This document shows positions 7,975-16,985 of a DNA stretch of 64,000 nucleotides, piece by piece. The notes under the pieces are model-generated. The model was given only the letters and a program-made list of their open reading frames with translations, had not been told where the DNA came from and did no database searches. Positions within the stretch are counted from its first letter, which is position 1. Every line of letters begins with the position of its first letter. A program made the position numbers and the translations under genes. Source of the stretch: Leptospira paudalimensis (GTDB taxonomy: Bacteria; Spirochaetota; Leptospiria; Leptospirales; Leptospiraceae); contig NZ_JAMQPR010000001.1 of NCBI RefSeq assembly GCF_026151345.1, positions 2,986,676 through 3,050,675 on the forward strand, in the 5' to 3' direction.

Positions 7975-9872
7975 ATTTAGACAAACGGGATTCATTTGTT
8001 CTACTGAGCCTAACAAGTATTGCGCTTTTTTTTAGCGTATTATTTTACTTAGATTTGAATCGAAAAATTGATATTGGTGATCGTGAAGTTGTAGGAACTA
8101 TCTTTTTTAAAAATAACATTGTCCAACGTAAATTTGAAGATGAAGTCATTTGGGAAAAACTAGAAAACAATAGTCCTCTTATTAATAAAGACACGATCCG
8201 TTCGGAAGCTTTTTCTGATGCCATCATTCGCTTAAAAGATGGAACGGAGATCAACATTGATGAAAATTCAATGTTTAACTTAGATTTAACGGGTGAAGAT
8301 CCAAACTTAGAATTTTCAGAAGGATCCTTACAAGTAAAAAAGAACGATTCGAATGCAAATCAGATTAAAATCACAAGTTCAGGTAACGAAATCAATGTCG
8401 ATTCCGGAAATGTCAAAATTGAAAGGGCAAAAGACCAAGAGTTAAGTTTATTTGTAGAAAAAGGTAAAACGACTGTTAAACAAAACGGTAAAGCTTTAGA
8501 TGTAGAACAAGGCAAAAAGGCTGAATTTAAAAAAAGCGGAATTGAGATCAAAAAAATTCCAGTTGTACTTATCTCCCCTCCTTCCCAAAAATTATTTTAT
8601 GCAGATCCCAATGAAGTGAACGTGTCTTTCACTTGGAAAATGGAATCAGGTTATGAGTCGCCAATTTTAGAAATCTCAAGATCTCCGAATTTTAAACTTA
8701 GGTTTTTTTCGGAACCGGTTCCAGACGGCAAAACTGTTGTTAGCCTGAAGGAAGGGACATTTTACTGGCGAATCAAAGTCAAAAATCTAAAATCAAACAG
8801 TATTGAATCAAGTGAAACCAATAAACTTTTTGTTTCAAAACTAGAATCTTTTTTAGGAGAATCACCTAACAACGGAACGGTGATTCCCTTTGTGCAATTA
8901 TATCCGTTGGTCACTGTTTCTTGGACAAAATTGACAACTGCAAATTCCTATCTCTTTTTTCTAGCTGATAACAATAGTTTTCAAAATCCAATCAAACGAA
9001 TGGAAACATCTGCGAATCAAATTTCATTTGATGATTTAAAAGAAGGAACTTATTATTGGAAAGTTATTGCAAAATCATCTTTTCCTGATACCACAGACCG
9101 TGAAACAAAAGTTTATTCCTTTTCCATTAAAAAACAAAACACTATCCCAGCTCCAAAATGGCAAAGACCAAATCCAGGTGCTGAAATTAGTTTAGAAGAA
9201 ATTAAATTAAACCAAGCCATTTTAATTTGGGAAGGAAATGCTGAAATTCAATCGTATCATGTTAAAATTGCTAAGGATTCCAAACTTTCAAATGTGCTAA
9301 TAGATACAGAAACAAAATCTAATTTTTTGGTACCCAATTGGAATCAACTTGGCCTAGGACAATTTTTTGTTACGATCACAGGTAAAACAAAGGAAGGAAA
9401 GGAGACGGAAGCATCAACAATCCTCAGTTTTACCATTATAGACAAAAAGAAAAAACAAGAAGTGATTGTAAATAGTGAGGAAAATAAAAACCAAACGGCG
9501 CAAGAACCAAAATTAGAGATTCTATCACCGAATGGATCTGTTGTCCAAATGAAAGGGAAATCCAGTTTAGACTTTCATTGGAAGTTGAGTGGTATTAATG
9601 CTGATAAATTTGATTTGGTATTGTACCAACATCTCCCTGATAAAAAAATTGCAATTTATAAAACGAGCACAAAGGAATCCCAGTACCAACTTAAAGATTT
9701 AAGCATATTGGATGAAGGGAGTTTTTCTTGGGATCTTAGTGTATATAAAGGTGGAAACTTTGTTTTGTCTCGCAAAGGAAATTTCATTTTGGCATTGGAC
9801 CAATTAAAATCACTGAAACCAACTGATATCGAATTTATCTCTCCGAAAAGACTCTATAAAGAAAAAAAATGA
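7971..9872 (+). CDS. FecR-domain protein with fibronectin-like repeats, membrane-anchored
   Basis: 633 aa. One N-terminal TM (about 9-28, FVLLSLTSIALFFSVLFYLDL) is followed by a FecR-like domain (about 38-190) with the usual pattern DTIRSEAFSDAIIRLKDGTEI...ENS and EGSLQVKK. Then come three or four beta-sandwich repeats, each with a WxK/TxxxxA-like core and ending in YWKV/FYWRIKV strands, resembling Fn3. FecR proteins normally couple outer-membrane signals to an ECF sigma factor, but none lies nearby. The ATGA overlaps on both sides put it in one operon with the upstream cyclase, suggesting a periplasmic sensing partner (inference). Confidence 0.75.
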   Translation: MNLDKRDSFVLLSLTSIALFFSVLFYLDLNRKIDIGDREVVGTIFFKNNIVQRKFEDEVIWEKLENNSPLINKDTIRSEAFSDAIIRLKDGTEINIDENSMFNLDLTGEDPNLEFSEGSLQVKKNDSNANQIKITSSGNEINVDSGNVKIERAKDQELSLFVEKGKTTVKQNGKALDVEQGKKAEFKKSGIEIKKIPVVLISPPSQKLFYADPNEVNVSFTWKMESGYESPILEISRSPNFKLRFFSEPVPDGKTVVSLKEGTFYWRIKVKNLKSNSIESSETNKLFVSKLESFLGESPNNGTVIPFVQLYPLVTVSWTKLTTANSYLFFLADNNSFQNPIKRMETSANQISFDDLKEGTYYWKVIAKSSFPDTTDRETKVYSFSIKKQNTIPAPKWQRPNPGAEISLEEIKLNQAILIWEGNAEIQSYHVKIAKDSKLSNVLIDTETKSNFLVPNWNQLGLGQFFVTITGKTKEGKETEASTILSFTIIDKKKKQEVIVNSEENKNQTAQEPKLEILSPNGSVVQMKGKSSLDFHWKLSGINADKFDLVLYQHLPDKKIAIYKTSTKESQYQLKDLSILDEGSFSWDLSVYKGGNFVLSRKGNFILALDQLKSLKPTDIEFISPKRLYKEKK

Positions 9873-10978
9873 TTCGATTTAACTTTAAAATATTTGTTAT
9901 ACTTTTTATGTTTGTCTCCTCTTTGTTATCACAAGAAGGAACGAAACTCATCGCTTGGAAACCGATTGCTGAAGCAAATGGATACCAAATTCAAATTAAA
10001 GACAAAACAGGAAAGTTAATCCTGGATAAAAAAATCGATACCGCCTATCATTCGATAGAAGAGTTACCTTCTGGAATTTACATGGTGCGCACGGCTCCTC
10101 TCAATTTATTCAAAAAACCTGCTGTTTGGTCAGTATGGAAAGATCTAGAAATCATCATTTCGGAACCTCCTCAAATTGTGAAAGAAGTTGAAAAACCAAT
10201 CATACTTCCAAAAACCGAAACCAAAAAAGAAAAAACAATTTCTCCGATTACCATTGAAGGAGAACATTTCTTAGAAGCTACAAAGGTGGATTTAAGTAAA
10301 AAAGATGACCAACTACCAATTGTTAGTAAAGAAGTTAAGTCATCAGAACGAATTGAATTAAAAGTTGATACAACAGAGGCAAAAACTGGTCCTTATGATT
10401 TAACTGTCACAAATCCATACCAAAAGCCCAAAGTAGTGAAAAATTTTGTGCAAGTGGAAGTTTCAAAATCGGAGACAAAACAAGAAAACCTTGAAGAAAT
10501 CAAAAAGAACGAAAGGGTCAAAATTGTCCCAGATGCAACAACTCAGGTGTCAAATCACCAGTCCAACAATACAAACAATTCAACTACTCCGAAACAAAAA
10601 GTAACTCTTCCAAAAGGAAAACCATTTAGAGATTTTTCTTATGAAGAAATGATGTTGTTTTTGGAATCAGATGTCGCTGTGAATTGTAAAAACACAAAAA
10701 TTCCTGCATTCACTTTGGGTGAGTGCCACAAAACATACGTTATATTAAATTTTTCAAGTGAAGACAATCAATCCGTATTTGAGTTTTATAAATTAGTGAG
10801 CGAAAACGAATCCAATCGTATCAGCGCCTATCGATACTTTTCAAGTCATTGTAATCCAAAATTCAGACCAGCAATCGAAAGAATGGAACTTCAATGGAAA
10901 AATAGAACCAATTTGGATCCAGAAGAACGCCAATCACTGGCAGAAGAATTGCCAAAATTTCGTTCTTGTTCGAGATAA
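9869..10978 (+). CDS. Exported protein with Fn3-like N-terminus and IPT/TIG-like domain, function unknown
   Basis: 369 aa. The signal peptide MIRFNFKIFVILFMFVSSLLS is followed by one Fn3-like domain (LIAWKPIAEANGYQIQIKDK...GIYMVRT) and a region with the TIG-like phrase TIEGEHFLEATKVDLS...TGPYDLTVTNP. A Lys/Glu/Asn-rich linker leads to a C-terminal helical domain with four Cys (residues about 271-368; CKNT, CHKT, CNPK and a terminal CSR), which could pair as disulfides. It overlaps the FecR-domain gene by ATGA and belongs to the same operon. I cannot assign an activity. Confidence 0.65.
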   Translation: MIRFNFKIFVILFMFVSSLLSQEGTKLIAWKPIAEANGYQIQIKDKTGKLILDKKIDTAYHSIEELPSGIYMVRTAPLNLFKKPAVWSVWKDLEIIISEPPQIVKEVEKPIILPKTETKKEKTISPITIEGEHFLEATKVDLSKKDDQLPIVSKEVKSSERIELKVDTTEAKTGPYDLTVTNPYQKPKVVKNFVQVEVSKSETKQENLEEIKKNERVKIVPDATTQVSNHQSNNTNNSTTPKQKVTLPKGKPFRDFSYEEMMLFLESDVAVNCKNTKIPAFTLGECHKTYVILNFSSEDNQSVFEFYKLVSENESNRISAYRYFSSHCNPKFRPAIERMELQWKNRTNLDPEERQSLAEELPKFRSCSR

Positions 10979-10999
10979 AATAGATATCTTTTGCTTGTA

Positions 11000-11626
11000 A
11001 TGAATTTATTTTTTAGTCCAATGAGGGCAATGAGACATTCGTTTTATCTACTCCTCGGAATTTGTTTTTTAAGTTTGCAAACTTTACATTCCGAACCTTC
11101 AGTCCTTAGCCAAAACGTGAAGGAAGTAACCACTCGCATCCAAGACTTAGCACTTTACCCCACCCTTTCGAAAAAGAGGCTTTACGGTGCGGTTGCAAAA
11201 GGTGGTGCAATTCGATTTGATCTGAAGGCAGGAGAATCTTCCCCTCAATCCATAGGGATCGGTGTGGCAACTGATGGTAAATTGAAAGAATGGGTATTAA
11301 CAGTTTATTCCGGAAATGGACAAAGTGAAAACTCGACTATCCTACGCAAAGAGAGAATCGAAGGAGAGTCCCAGTGGGTGTTTGAGTTACTCGCTCCTCC
11401 CGATGAAATTACCATCGAAATCCAAAATGCGAATTCCGAAACACCAGTAGCAGTCGTTGAAATCATCCATGGATATTATTATGGTTATTCTGTTGATAAG
11501 GAAAACCACAACAAACCTCAATCCCAAAATCCAACAAAACCGAATCCGACGGAACCAGAAAAACTATCTCCGAATGACATTCAGAATCGCACTGAGTTTT
11601 ACCGAGCTCCCATCACCAAAGATTGA
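11000..11626 (+). CDS. Small exported protein, unknown function
   Basis: About 208 aa from the ATG at 11000; the frame also starts at a TTG at 10991 and at ATGs at 11021 and 11030. The shortest form gives the neatest signal peptide (MRHSFYLLLGICFLSLQTLH). No good SD decides the start. The mature part is beta-rich with a probable single sandwich domain, then a Pro/Asn/Lys-rich tail (QSQNPTKPNPTEPEKL). It follows the cyclase/FecR/TIG genes by about 20 bp and may be their last operon member. Its 3' end overlaps the convergent DUF1574 gene by 28 bp. Confidence 0.55.
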   Translation: MNLFFSPMRAMRHSFYLLLGICFLSLQTLHSEPSVLSQNVKEVTTRIQDLALYPTLSKKRLYGAVAKGGAIRFDLKAGESSPQSIGIGVATDGKLKEWVLTVYSGNGQSENSTILRKERIEGESQWVFELLAPPDEITIEIQNANSETPVAVVEIIHGYYYGYSVDKENHNKPQSQNPTKPNPTEPEKLSPNDIQNRTEFYRAPITKD

Positions 11627-12696
11627 TTTAGGTTTTTAAAAATATAGTCAGTGTAATCATTATAACAAGATGGTGACATGTGACCTGCATCACTAAACTC
11701 GTTGCAGGTGTATGTAGGATCATCATTCATGTTCCAAAATGGGATACCATTTTGTTTGTGATATTCCACGATACGCGGATACCAATCTTCATACACTGTT
11801 CCTTCTTTATTCTCAGCTACTGATACTTTCAAATGCCTTATGTGATCCATATAAGGTAAAGATAACCTAACCCAAATGACAGCCGAAGGAACATTTAACT
11901 GTTTCGCTAATTGTAATGATTGGTCTGTGAAACTCAATATATTCTCAGAAAATCGGAATGGAACTAGATAAGAATGAAAATCACCAATGGCTGATTTTTT
12001 TAATAATTCTGGTGGAAGGACTGCTTGGTGTGTCCCTGGAGTCATCGCAGAACCTTTCCCCTTTTTCAAATTTGCCATCAGGTTATTTCGCAAACTTCTA
12101 TAAGGATATAACAAAGTATCCTTATTTTTGGCTCTAGTGATGATAACTTCCAATTTGGGACGGTATTGATATGCACGGAACATACGTTTTGCGATCAGTG
12201 TTGATATATCATCCGTTGAAAATTTGGAAAAATGTTTTAGTACAAATGAAACATTGAGCCCATTGGTTAAGGTTTCATCCACTTTTAAGGTGGCAGTAGA
12301 GTTAAACATTTCTACAGAATGATCAAATAAAAAGAATTCCGGTTTTACTTCATCTTTTGCAAACTGTTCCATCCATTGTAAAACGTAATCTGGTTTCCCG
12401 CCAGGAACAGAAAAATTAAACATCACCCAACCAGGGTACTTTTTGTGAATGTATTCGTTATCAAAGAGGAGAGCTCTTGAATTTCCAAAATAAACAATGA
12501 CTTTGTCTCTATCTTTGAGTTTTAAGTATTCTTTTAAGTCTTCGTATAATTCGTTTTTTTGGATGTAATTGATATCAGACAATGATTTTGAAAAATATGT
12601 ATGAACATTTTCTAAAACCAATAATTTATCTAAACAAAATGTTAAAAAAACAACTAAAAATGGAACTAACAAATAACGATTTCGTATTAAATCCAC
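11599..12696 (-). CDS. DUF1574 family SGNH-like protein, partner of the MBOAT acyltransferase
   Basis: About 365 aa. The frame extends to a GTG at 12705, directly after the MBOAT stop, but the next in-frame GTG at 12696 has AGGTGG five bases upstream, so I prefer it. One N-terminal TM (YLLVPFLVVFLTFCLDKLLVL) anchors a periplasmic domain. GNSRALLFD near residue 70 resembles the SGNH block I (nucleophile Ser), and FSDAGHMSP near the C-terminus supplies the Asp-x-x-His block. This architecture parallels AlgJ/AlgX, which pair with AlgI to O-acetylate polysaccharide. The family is expanded in Leptospira. Acetyl or other acyl transfer to a surface glycan is inference. Confidence 0.7.
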   Translation of the reverse strand: MDLIRNRYLLVPFLVVFLTFCLDKLLVLENVHTYFSKSLSDINYIQKNELYEDLKEYLKLKDRDKVIVYFGNSRALLFDNEYIHKKYPGWVMFNFSVPGGKPDYVLQWMEQFAKDEVKPEFFLFDHSVEMFNSTATLKVDETLTNGLNVSFVLKHFSKFSTDDISTLIAKRMFRAYQYRPKLEVIITRAKNKDTLLYPYRSLRNNLMANLKKGKGSAMTPGTHQAVLPPELLKKSAIGDFHSYLVPFRFSENILSFTDQSLQLAKQLNVPSAVIWVRLSLPYMDHIRHLKVSVAENKEGTVYEDWYPRIVEYHKQNGIPFWNMNDDPTYTCNEFSDAGHMSPSCYNDYTDYIFKNLNQSLVMGAR

Positions 12697-12705
12697 AGTT
12701 TCCAC

Positions 12706-14184
12706 CTAAAAACGATAATAGATAAACTCGCCACCATCTTGTGATAATGTGGCTAACAAAAAGATCGTGATGATGCCGAGTGTTGGAACCAACCAAACAT
12801 CATGTTTACGTATTTTTTCCCAAAATTCAGGAAAGTATTGCAGATGATGAAAAAATAATACAGCAAACGAAGTATAAAAGATACGTTCCAAGTTTTCAAT
12901 ATGTAAGTATTTGAAAGAAGATCCTTCACCAAACAAAGAAGTGGCAGAAACAAGCCAATGATTAGAAGTTCCATCTAACAATCGCTCTAAACTATGAGAA
13001 AAATGTGTGAAAATTCCATAAAAATGATCCACCATATTCGTTGCATTATTGGAACGGAACATGAGTCCTGAGATGGAAAACAAAACAAATACAATCATTG
13101 CTTTCAGAACAATTAAAACTTTATTTTTTTCAGGAGTTAATTTAAGACCTAATTTCCCTTCTAAAAATCGTTCGCCAGCTAAAATCACACCCCAATAAAA
13201 TCCCCAACAGATAAAAGTATAATCTGCTCCATGCCAAAAACCACCTAATGTCATAATGATAATTAAATTGAGATATGTTCTGAGTTCACCGTTTTTGGAT
13301 CCACCTAACGGGAAATAAATATAGTCACGTAACCAAAAAGAAAGGGTGATATGCCATCTTTTCCATAACTCTCGACCTGATGTTGAGAAAAAAGGTGCCT
13401 TGAAGTTTTCAGGAGTTTCAAACCCTAAATACAATGCAACTGACCTTGCCATATCGGTAAGACCTGAAAAATCACTGAATACTTGAATGGAATAACAAAT
13501 ACCAGCAATGAACAATGAAAAAGAATCATAATCGGATGGAGAATTAAATACAGGTGAAATTGTAAGAGACATTGGATCAGCAACTAACACTTTTTTAACG
13601 AGACCTGACATCATCAAATACGATGCTCGATACATCTTTTCTTTGCTAGGTGTGAGTTTGTCCAAGTTTGGAAAAAAATCTGACATTCGCATGATTGGTC
13701 CTGCAATTAATACAGGAAAAAATGCGACAAACAAGAAGTAGTCTTCCACTTTTTCAGTGGGAAGTTTTGGATTTCGATACGTGTCTACTGCTGCTGCAAT
13801 GACTTGGAAGGTATAAAAACTGATCGCAAGCGGAAGTGCAATGTGGATAAGATTTGGAACTTGTTGGAAAAAAGGATAACCTGTTAGGTCAGAAAGAACC
13901 TTACTAAAGAAATAAACATACTTAAAAAAACCTAAATTGATCAAGTTGAGTGAAACAGCAAGACCCACCCAAAAACGAGTCGGAGTCGATTGGATCTTAC
14001 GATACAAAAGGTAATTGATCGTTATGACTACAAGGAAGTGAACCGTAAGTGCCAATGAGAAATATGCATAAAAGCAAATCCCGGCGAAAAGAAGAAAACC
14101 CTTACGAAATTCTTTGGGGATAGCCCAATACAAAAGGTAAACGACAGAAAAGAAGATTAAAAATGGTATTGAATTGAACAACAT
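12706..14184 (-). CDS. MBOAT family O-acyltransferase (AlgI-like)
   Basis: 492 aa with about 10-12 TM segments. The catalytic His is in GGFWHGADYTFICWG (near residues 315-320). Upstream YLGFETPENFKAPFFSTS and LWKRWHITLSFWLRDYIYFPLGGSK are hallmark AlgI/DltB blocks. These enzymes pass acyl groups across the inner membrane to periplasmic partners for O-acylation of exported polymers. The DUF1574 SGNH-like gene follows without a gap and the NYN gene stops 1 bp before its ATG, so the three probably form one transcript. The substrate (LPS O-antigen or another glycan) is not evident. Confidence 0.9.
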   Translation of the reverse strand: MLFNSIPFLIFFSVVYLLYWAIPKEFRKGFLLFAGICFYAYFSLALTVHFLVVITINYLLYRKIQSTPTRFWVGLAVSLNLINLGFFKYVYFFSKVLSDLTGYPFFQQVPNLIHIALPLAISFYTFQVIAAAVDTYRNPKLPTEKVEDYFLFVAFFPVLIAGPIMRMSDFFPNLDKLTPSKEKMYRASYLMMSGLVKKVLVADPMSLTISPVFNSPSDYDSFSLFIAGICYSIQVFSDFSGLTDMARSVALYLGFETPENFKAPFFSTSGRELWKRWHITLSFWLRDYIYFPLGGSKNGELRTYLNLIIIMTLGGFWHGADYTFICWGFYWGVILAGERFLEGKLGLKLTPEKNKVLIVLKAMIVFVLFSISGLMFRSNNATNMVDHFYGIFTHFSHSLERLLDGTSNHWLVSATSLFGEGSSFKYLHIENLERIFYTSFAVLFFHHLQYFPEFWEKIRKHDVWLVPTLGIITIFLLATLSQDGGEFIYYRF

Positions 14185-14185
14185 A

Positions 14186-14686
14186 TCAAGGAAGGAATTG
14201 TCTCTCCCAGTAATCGCTTTCCGAACTAGGTGTCAATCCTTCTTTCAGGTGGTTAAATTCAGTTTCATCCACTTCTGTTTCCCGTTTGACCCATTCTGTA
14301 TAAAACTCTTCAGATGTCTTACGTTTTGCCCGTAACCTTCTTGCATAACTTAAGATCTCTTTGTCTGATGTTACCACCAAACATTGAGAAGGTACTTGAC
14401 AATAGTTTAAATACCCAATGATGAGTTCGTCCGCTTTTTTTTCATGGCTGTAATGGATGGAAAATCCTTCCCACTCCTCGGAATAACATTCAGAAAGTAA
14501 CTCCTTCTTTCCGTCAAAAAAGACGAGAACTTTGCGTTGGTTTAGGTCGGGAAAATGGCGTTTTAAATGAATGAGTAATCCACTTCTCGCATCTTGGAGG
14601 CGGTATTCCCCCAAACAAAATGCCAAGTCTGGAAATTTATACATCAAATTCATCCCGTCGATCAGGATTCTCTCATTTACGGGCAC
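14186..14686 (-). CDS. NYN-domain (YacP/Rae1-like) putative endoribonuclease
   Basis: 166 aa. The PIN-like fold residues are spaced as in YacP proteins: Asp10 ([10 protein letters not shown]), Asp58 (VFFDGKKE), Asp86 (KKADELI) and Asp108 (VVTSDKEI), which would bind Mg2+. B. subtilis Rae1 of this family cleaves mRNA on the ribosome; the activity here is inferred from the family only. It is cytosolic and is the first gene of the minus-strand run with the MBOAT gene. It is divergent from the SDR gene, with 51 bp between starts. Confidence 0.8.
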   Translation of the reverse strand: MPVNERILIDGMNLMYKFPDLAFCLGEYRLQDARSGLLIHLKRHFPDLNQRKVLVFFDGKKELLSECYSEEWEGFSIHYSHEKKADELIIGYLNYCQVPSQCLVVTSDKEILSYARRLRAKRKTSEEFYTEWVKRETEVDETEFNHLKEGLTPSSESDYWERQFLP

Positions 14687-14737
14687 AACCCTATTGAAAC
14701 CACTTGCCAGATTCGATTAAACCAAAAAAACGTAAAC

Positions 14738-15490
14738 ATGGGGAAAAAAATAATCGTCGTCGGTGCCTCGAGTGGGATCGGAAAAGCCATTGCTGAACAA
14801 GAATTGAACGCTGGGTCCTCCGTGGTCCTTTTAGCCAGAAGGGAAAAATCCCTAGAGTCCATTGCCAAAAAAGCAAATTCCTCCAAAGAGAAACGAGCCT
14901 TCCCTTTGGTCTTTGATGTGACTAAATTTCAGACTGCTGAAAAAACCTTCCAAAAAGCTGTCTCCCTCCTTGGTGGTGTGGACGAAGTGTATTTTGCATC
15001 TGGTGTGATGCCTGAGATTGGAAAACAAGAATACAATGTGAGTAAAGACTTAGAAATGTTAAACGTTAACCTTCTGGGAGCAGTTGCCTTTTTAAATCCT
15101 GTTGCTACTTTTTTTACCAAACAAAAATCAGGAAAGATCATTGGAATCTCTTCCATTGCAGGGGAAAGAGGTAGGAAAGGAAATCCTGTTTATAATACTT
15201 CGAAAGCAGGGCTCAATACTTATTTAGAAGCACTACGAAATCGTCTATCAGAAGTAAATGTCCAAGTAACAACAATTAAACCTGGATTTGTCAAAACAGA
15301 AATGACAGATGGTTTGGTATTACCTGAAAAAGGATTACTCAAAGCAATTACTGCGGAAGAAGCTGCAGAAAAAATTCGTGCAATCGTTGCGAGTGGCAAA
15401 GACGAAGCTTTTGTTCCTGGTATTTGGGCACTTGTCGGTCTTATCATTCGAAACATTCCCAACTTTATTTTCAAAAAACTGAGTATCTAA
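14738..15490 (+). CDS. SDR oxidoreductase, DprE2-like
   Basis: 250 aa from the ATG at 14738; the frame is open further upstream, but that stretch runs into the divergent NYN gene. Rossmann motif GASSGIG (residues 9-15), active-site Ser in [10 protein letters not shown], and Tyr152/Lys156 (YNTSK) are all present. From memory, the [15 protein letters not shown] block and the ending [12 protein letters not shown] resemble mycobacterial DprE2 (decaprenylphosphoryl-2-keto-ribose reductase), which also ends HIPRSIFRKLPI. The next gene, 1 bp away, is DprE1-like, which supports a paired oxidase/reductase epimerisation of a lipid-linked sugar. The actual substrate is unknown. Confidence 0.8.
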   Translation: MGKKIIVVGASSGIGKAIAEQELNAGSSVVLLARREKSLESIAKKANSSKEKRAFPLVFDVTKFQTAEKTFQKAVSLLGGVDEVYFASGVMPEIGKQEYNVSKDLEMLNVNLLGAVAFLNPVATFFTKQKSGKIIGISSIAGERGRKGNPVYNTSKAGLNTYLEALRNRLSEVNVQVTTIKPGFVKTEMTDGLVLPEKGLLKAITAEEAAEKIRAIVASGKDEAFVPGIWALVGLIIRNIPNFIFKKLSI

Positions 15491-15491
15491 T

Positions 15492-16931
15492 ATGGTTACA
15501 AAAAAAACAAAATCCATCCCTAACATAAAAGTCCCAATGAAAGAAAAGGTAGAAGCATGGGGAATGAGTTCATTTTCCATGTCACCGGTGTTTCGACCTG
15601 AAACTGAGGAAGAGATCAAAGAACTTTTTGTTTGGGCGAACCAAACTGGCACCAAAGTAGCGTTACGCGGAGGTGGATGTAGTTATGGTGATGCTTCAAC
15701 CAATACGGATGGAATTGTTTTAGATTTAACTCGTTTTAATAAAGTATTAGATTTTAACTTAAAATCGGGTGTGATGACAGTTCAATCCGGAGCTCGTATC
15801 AAAGACCTTTGGGAAACAGGGATCGAAAATGGATTTTGGCCACCTGTTGTTTCTGGAACAATGATGCCAACTCTCGGTGGTGCTCTTTCCATGAACATTC
15901 ATGGAAAAAATAATTTTAAAGTGGGAACCATCGGCGAACATATCAAAGAATTTACCTTTTTAACTGCAAAAGGTGATATCCTCGAATGTTCTCCTAAAAA
16001 AAATTCGGATCTATTTTATTCTGCCATTTCCGGCTTTGGTATGTTAGGTTGCTTTTTGACAGTTCAAATCAAAATGAAACCAATTTATTCAGGAAAGATG
16101 AAAATTGATCCCGTGTATGTGCGAAACTTCGATGAATTATTTGCTTATTTTGAAGAACACTACAAAACCGCAGATTATTTGGTGGGTTGGATTGATGCAT
16201 TTGCATCTGGAAAATCATTAGGCCGTGGTCAAATCCACAAAGCAACCAATCTAAAAGCGGGTGAAGACCCAGATTTTCCAGGGAATTGTTTGTTAGAAAG
16301 ACAACACCTACCTTCCCGTTTATTTTATGTGATTCCTAAAAAATGGATGTGGATCCTCATGCGCCCATTCAGTTTTAATTTTGGAATGAGGATGATCAAT
16401 TTAGCAAAATGTATTGCAAGCATATTGGTAAACAACAAAGCCTATTACCAAGGACATGCGGAGTATGCGTTTTTACTAGACTATGTTCCGAATTGGAAAT
16501 TTGTCTACAAACCTGGTTCCATGATCCAATACCAAGTGTTTATTCCTAAAGAAAACGCAAAACAAGCATTTAGCGAAATATTCACAAAATGCCAAGAACG
16601 TGGTATCGTGAATTACTTATCAGTTTTCAAAAAACACAAACCAGATCCATTCCTTCTCACACATGCTGTGGATGGATTTTCAATGGCGATGGATTTTCCT
16701 GTCACAAAAGGGAATCGTGAAAAACTTTGGTCTCTTTGTTATGAACTTGATGAGATTGTCTTAAAACACAAAGGAAGATTTTATTTTGCAAAAGATTCTA
16801 CTCTCCGCAAACGTGTGATGGAGTCTTATTTTCCAAAAGAAAATTTAAAGAAGTTTTATTCTTTAAAGAAAAAATATGATCCAAAAGGAATTTTACAAAC
16901 AGATTTGTACAAACGAGTGTTTTTAAGTTAA
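15492..16931 (+). CDS. FAD-dependent oxidoreductase, DprE1-like
   Basis: 479 aa. The FAD_binding_4 (VAO-type) domain has [10 protein letters not shown] (from Arg59) and the flavin-site His137 in NIHGKNN. The C-terminal substrate domain matches DprE1 phrase by phrase: [16 protein letters not shown], a MDFPV block, FYFAKDS with Lys434, and a final [14 protein letters not shown]. The position of the benzothiazinone-reactive Cys387 of Mycobacterium is Ala399 here. DprE1 oxidises decaprenylphosphoryl-ribose at C2 and DprE2 completes the epimerisation. Here the lipid-sugar could be ribose, another pentose or another acceptor. It follows the SDR gene by 1 bp. An alternative is a sugar-lactone oxidase, but the C-terminal match favours DprE1. 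Confidence 0.82.
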   Translation: MVTKKTKSIPNIKVPMKEKVEAWGMSSFSMSPVFRPETEEEIKELFVWANQTGTKVALRGGGCSYGDASTNTDGIVLDLTRFNKVLDFNLKSGVMTVQSGARIKDLWETGIENGFWPPVVSGTMMPTLGGALSMNIHGKNNFKVGTIGEHIKEFTFLTAKGDILECSPKKNSDLFYSAISGFGMLGCFLTVQIKMKPIYSGKMKIDPVYVRNFDELFAYFEEHYKTADYLVGWIDAFASGKSLGRGQIHKATNLKAGEDPDFPGNCLLERQHLPSRLFYVIPKKWMWILMRPFSFNFGMRMINLAKCIASILVNNKAYYQGHAEYAFLLDYVPNWKFVYKPGSMIQYQVFIPKENAKQAFSEIFTKCQERGIVNYLSVFKKHKPDPFLLTHAVDGFSMAMDFPVTKGNREKLWSLCYELDEIVLKHKGRFYFAKDSTLRKRVMESYFPKENLKKFYSLKKKYDPKGILQTDLYKRVFLS

Positions 16932-16940
16932 TCTACGAAA

Positions 16941-16976
16941 GGAGGTAGTGTTTGTTTCCTTACCGACACTCCCTCC
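16941..16976. terminator. Possible weak terminator hairpin between convergent genes
   Basis: ggaggtagtgt and acactccctcc form an 11-bp stem with one mismatch around a 14-nt loop, placed between the DprE1-like stop and the convergent permease stop. There is no U run on either side, so intrinsic termination is doubtful. Confidence 0.35.
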
Positions 16977-16985
16977 CATCCAAAT

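Noticed and set aside
16941..16948. SD-like ggaggtag with a GTG nearby
   Set aside because: The GTG would be too close to the SD and encodes only about 13 codons inside the terminator-like hairpin.
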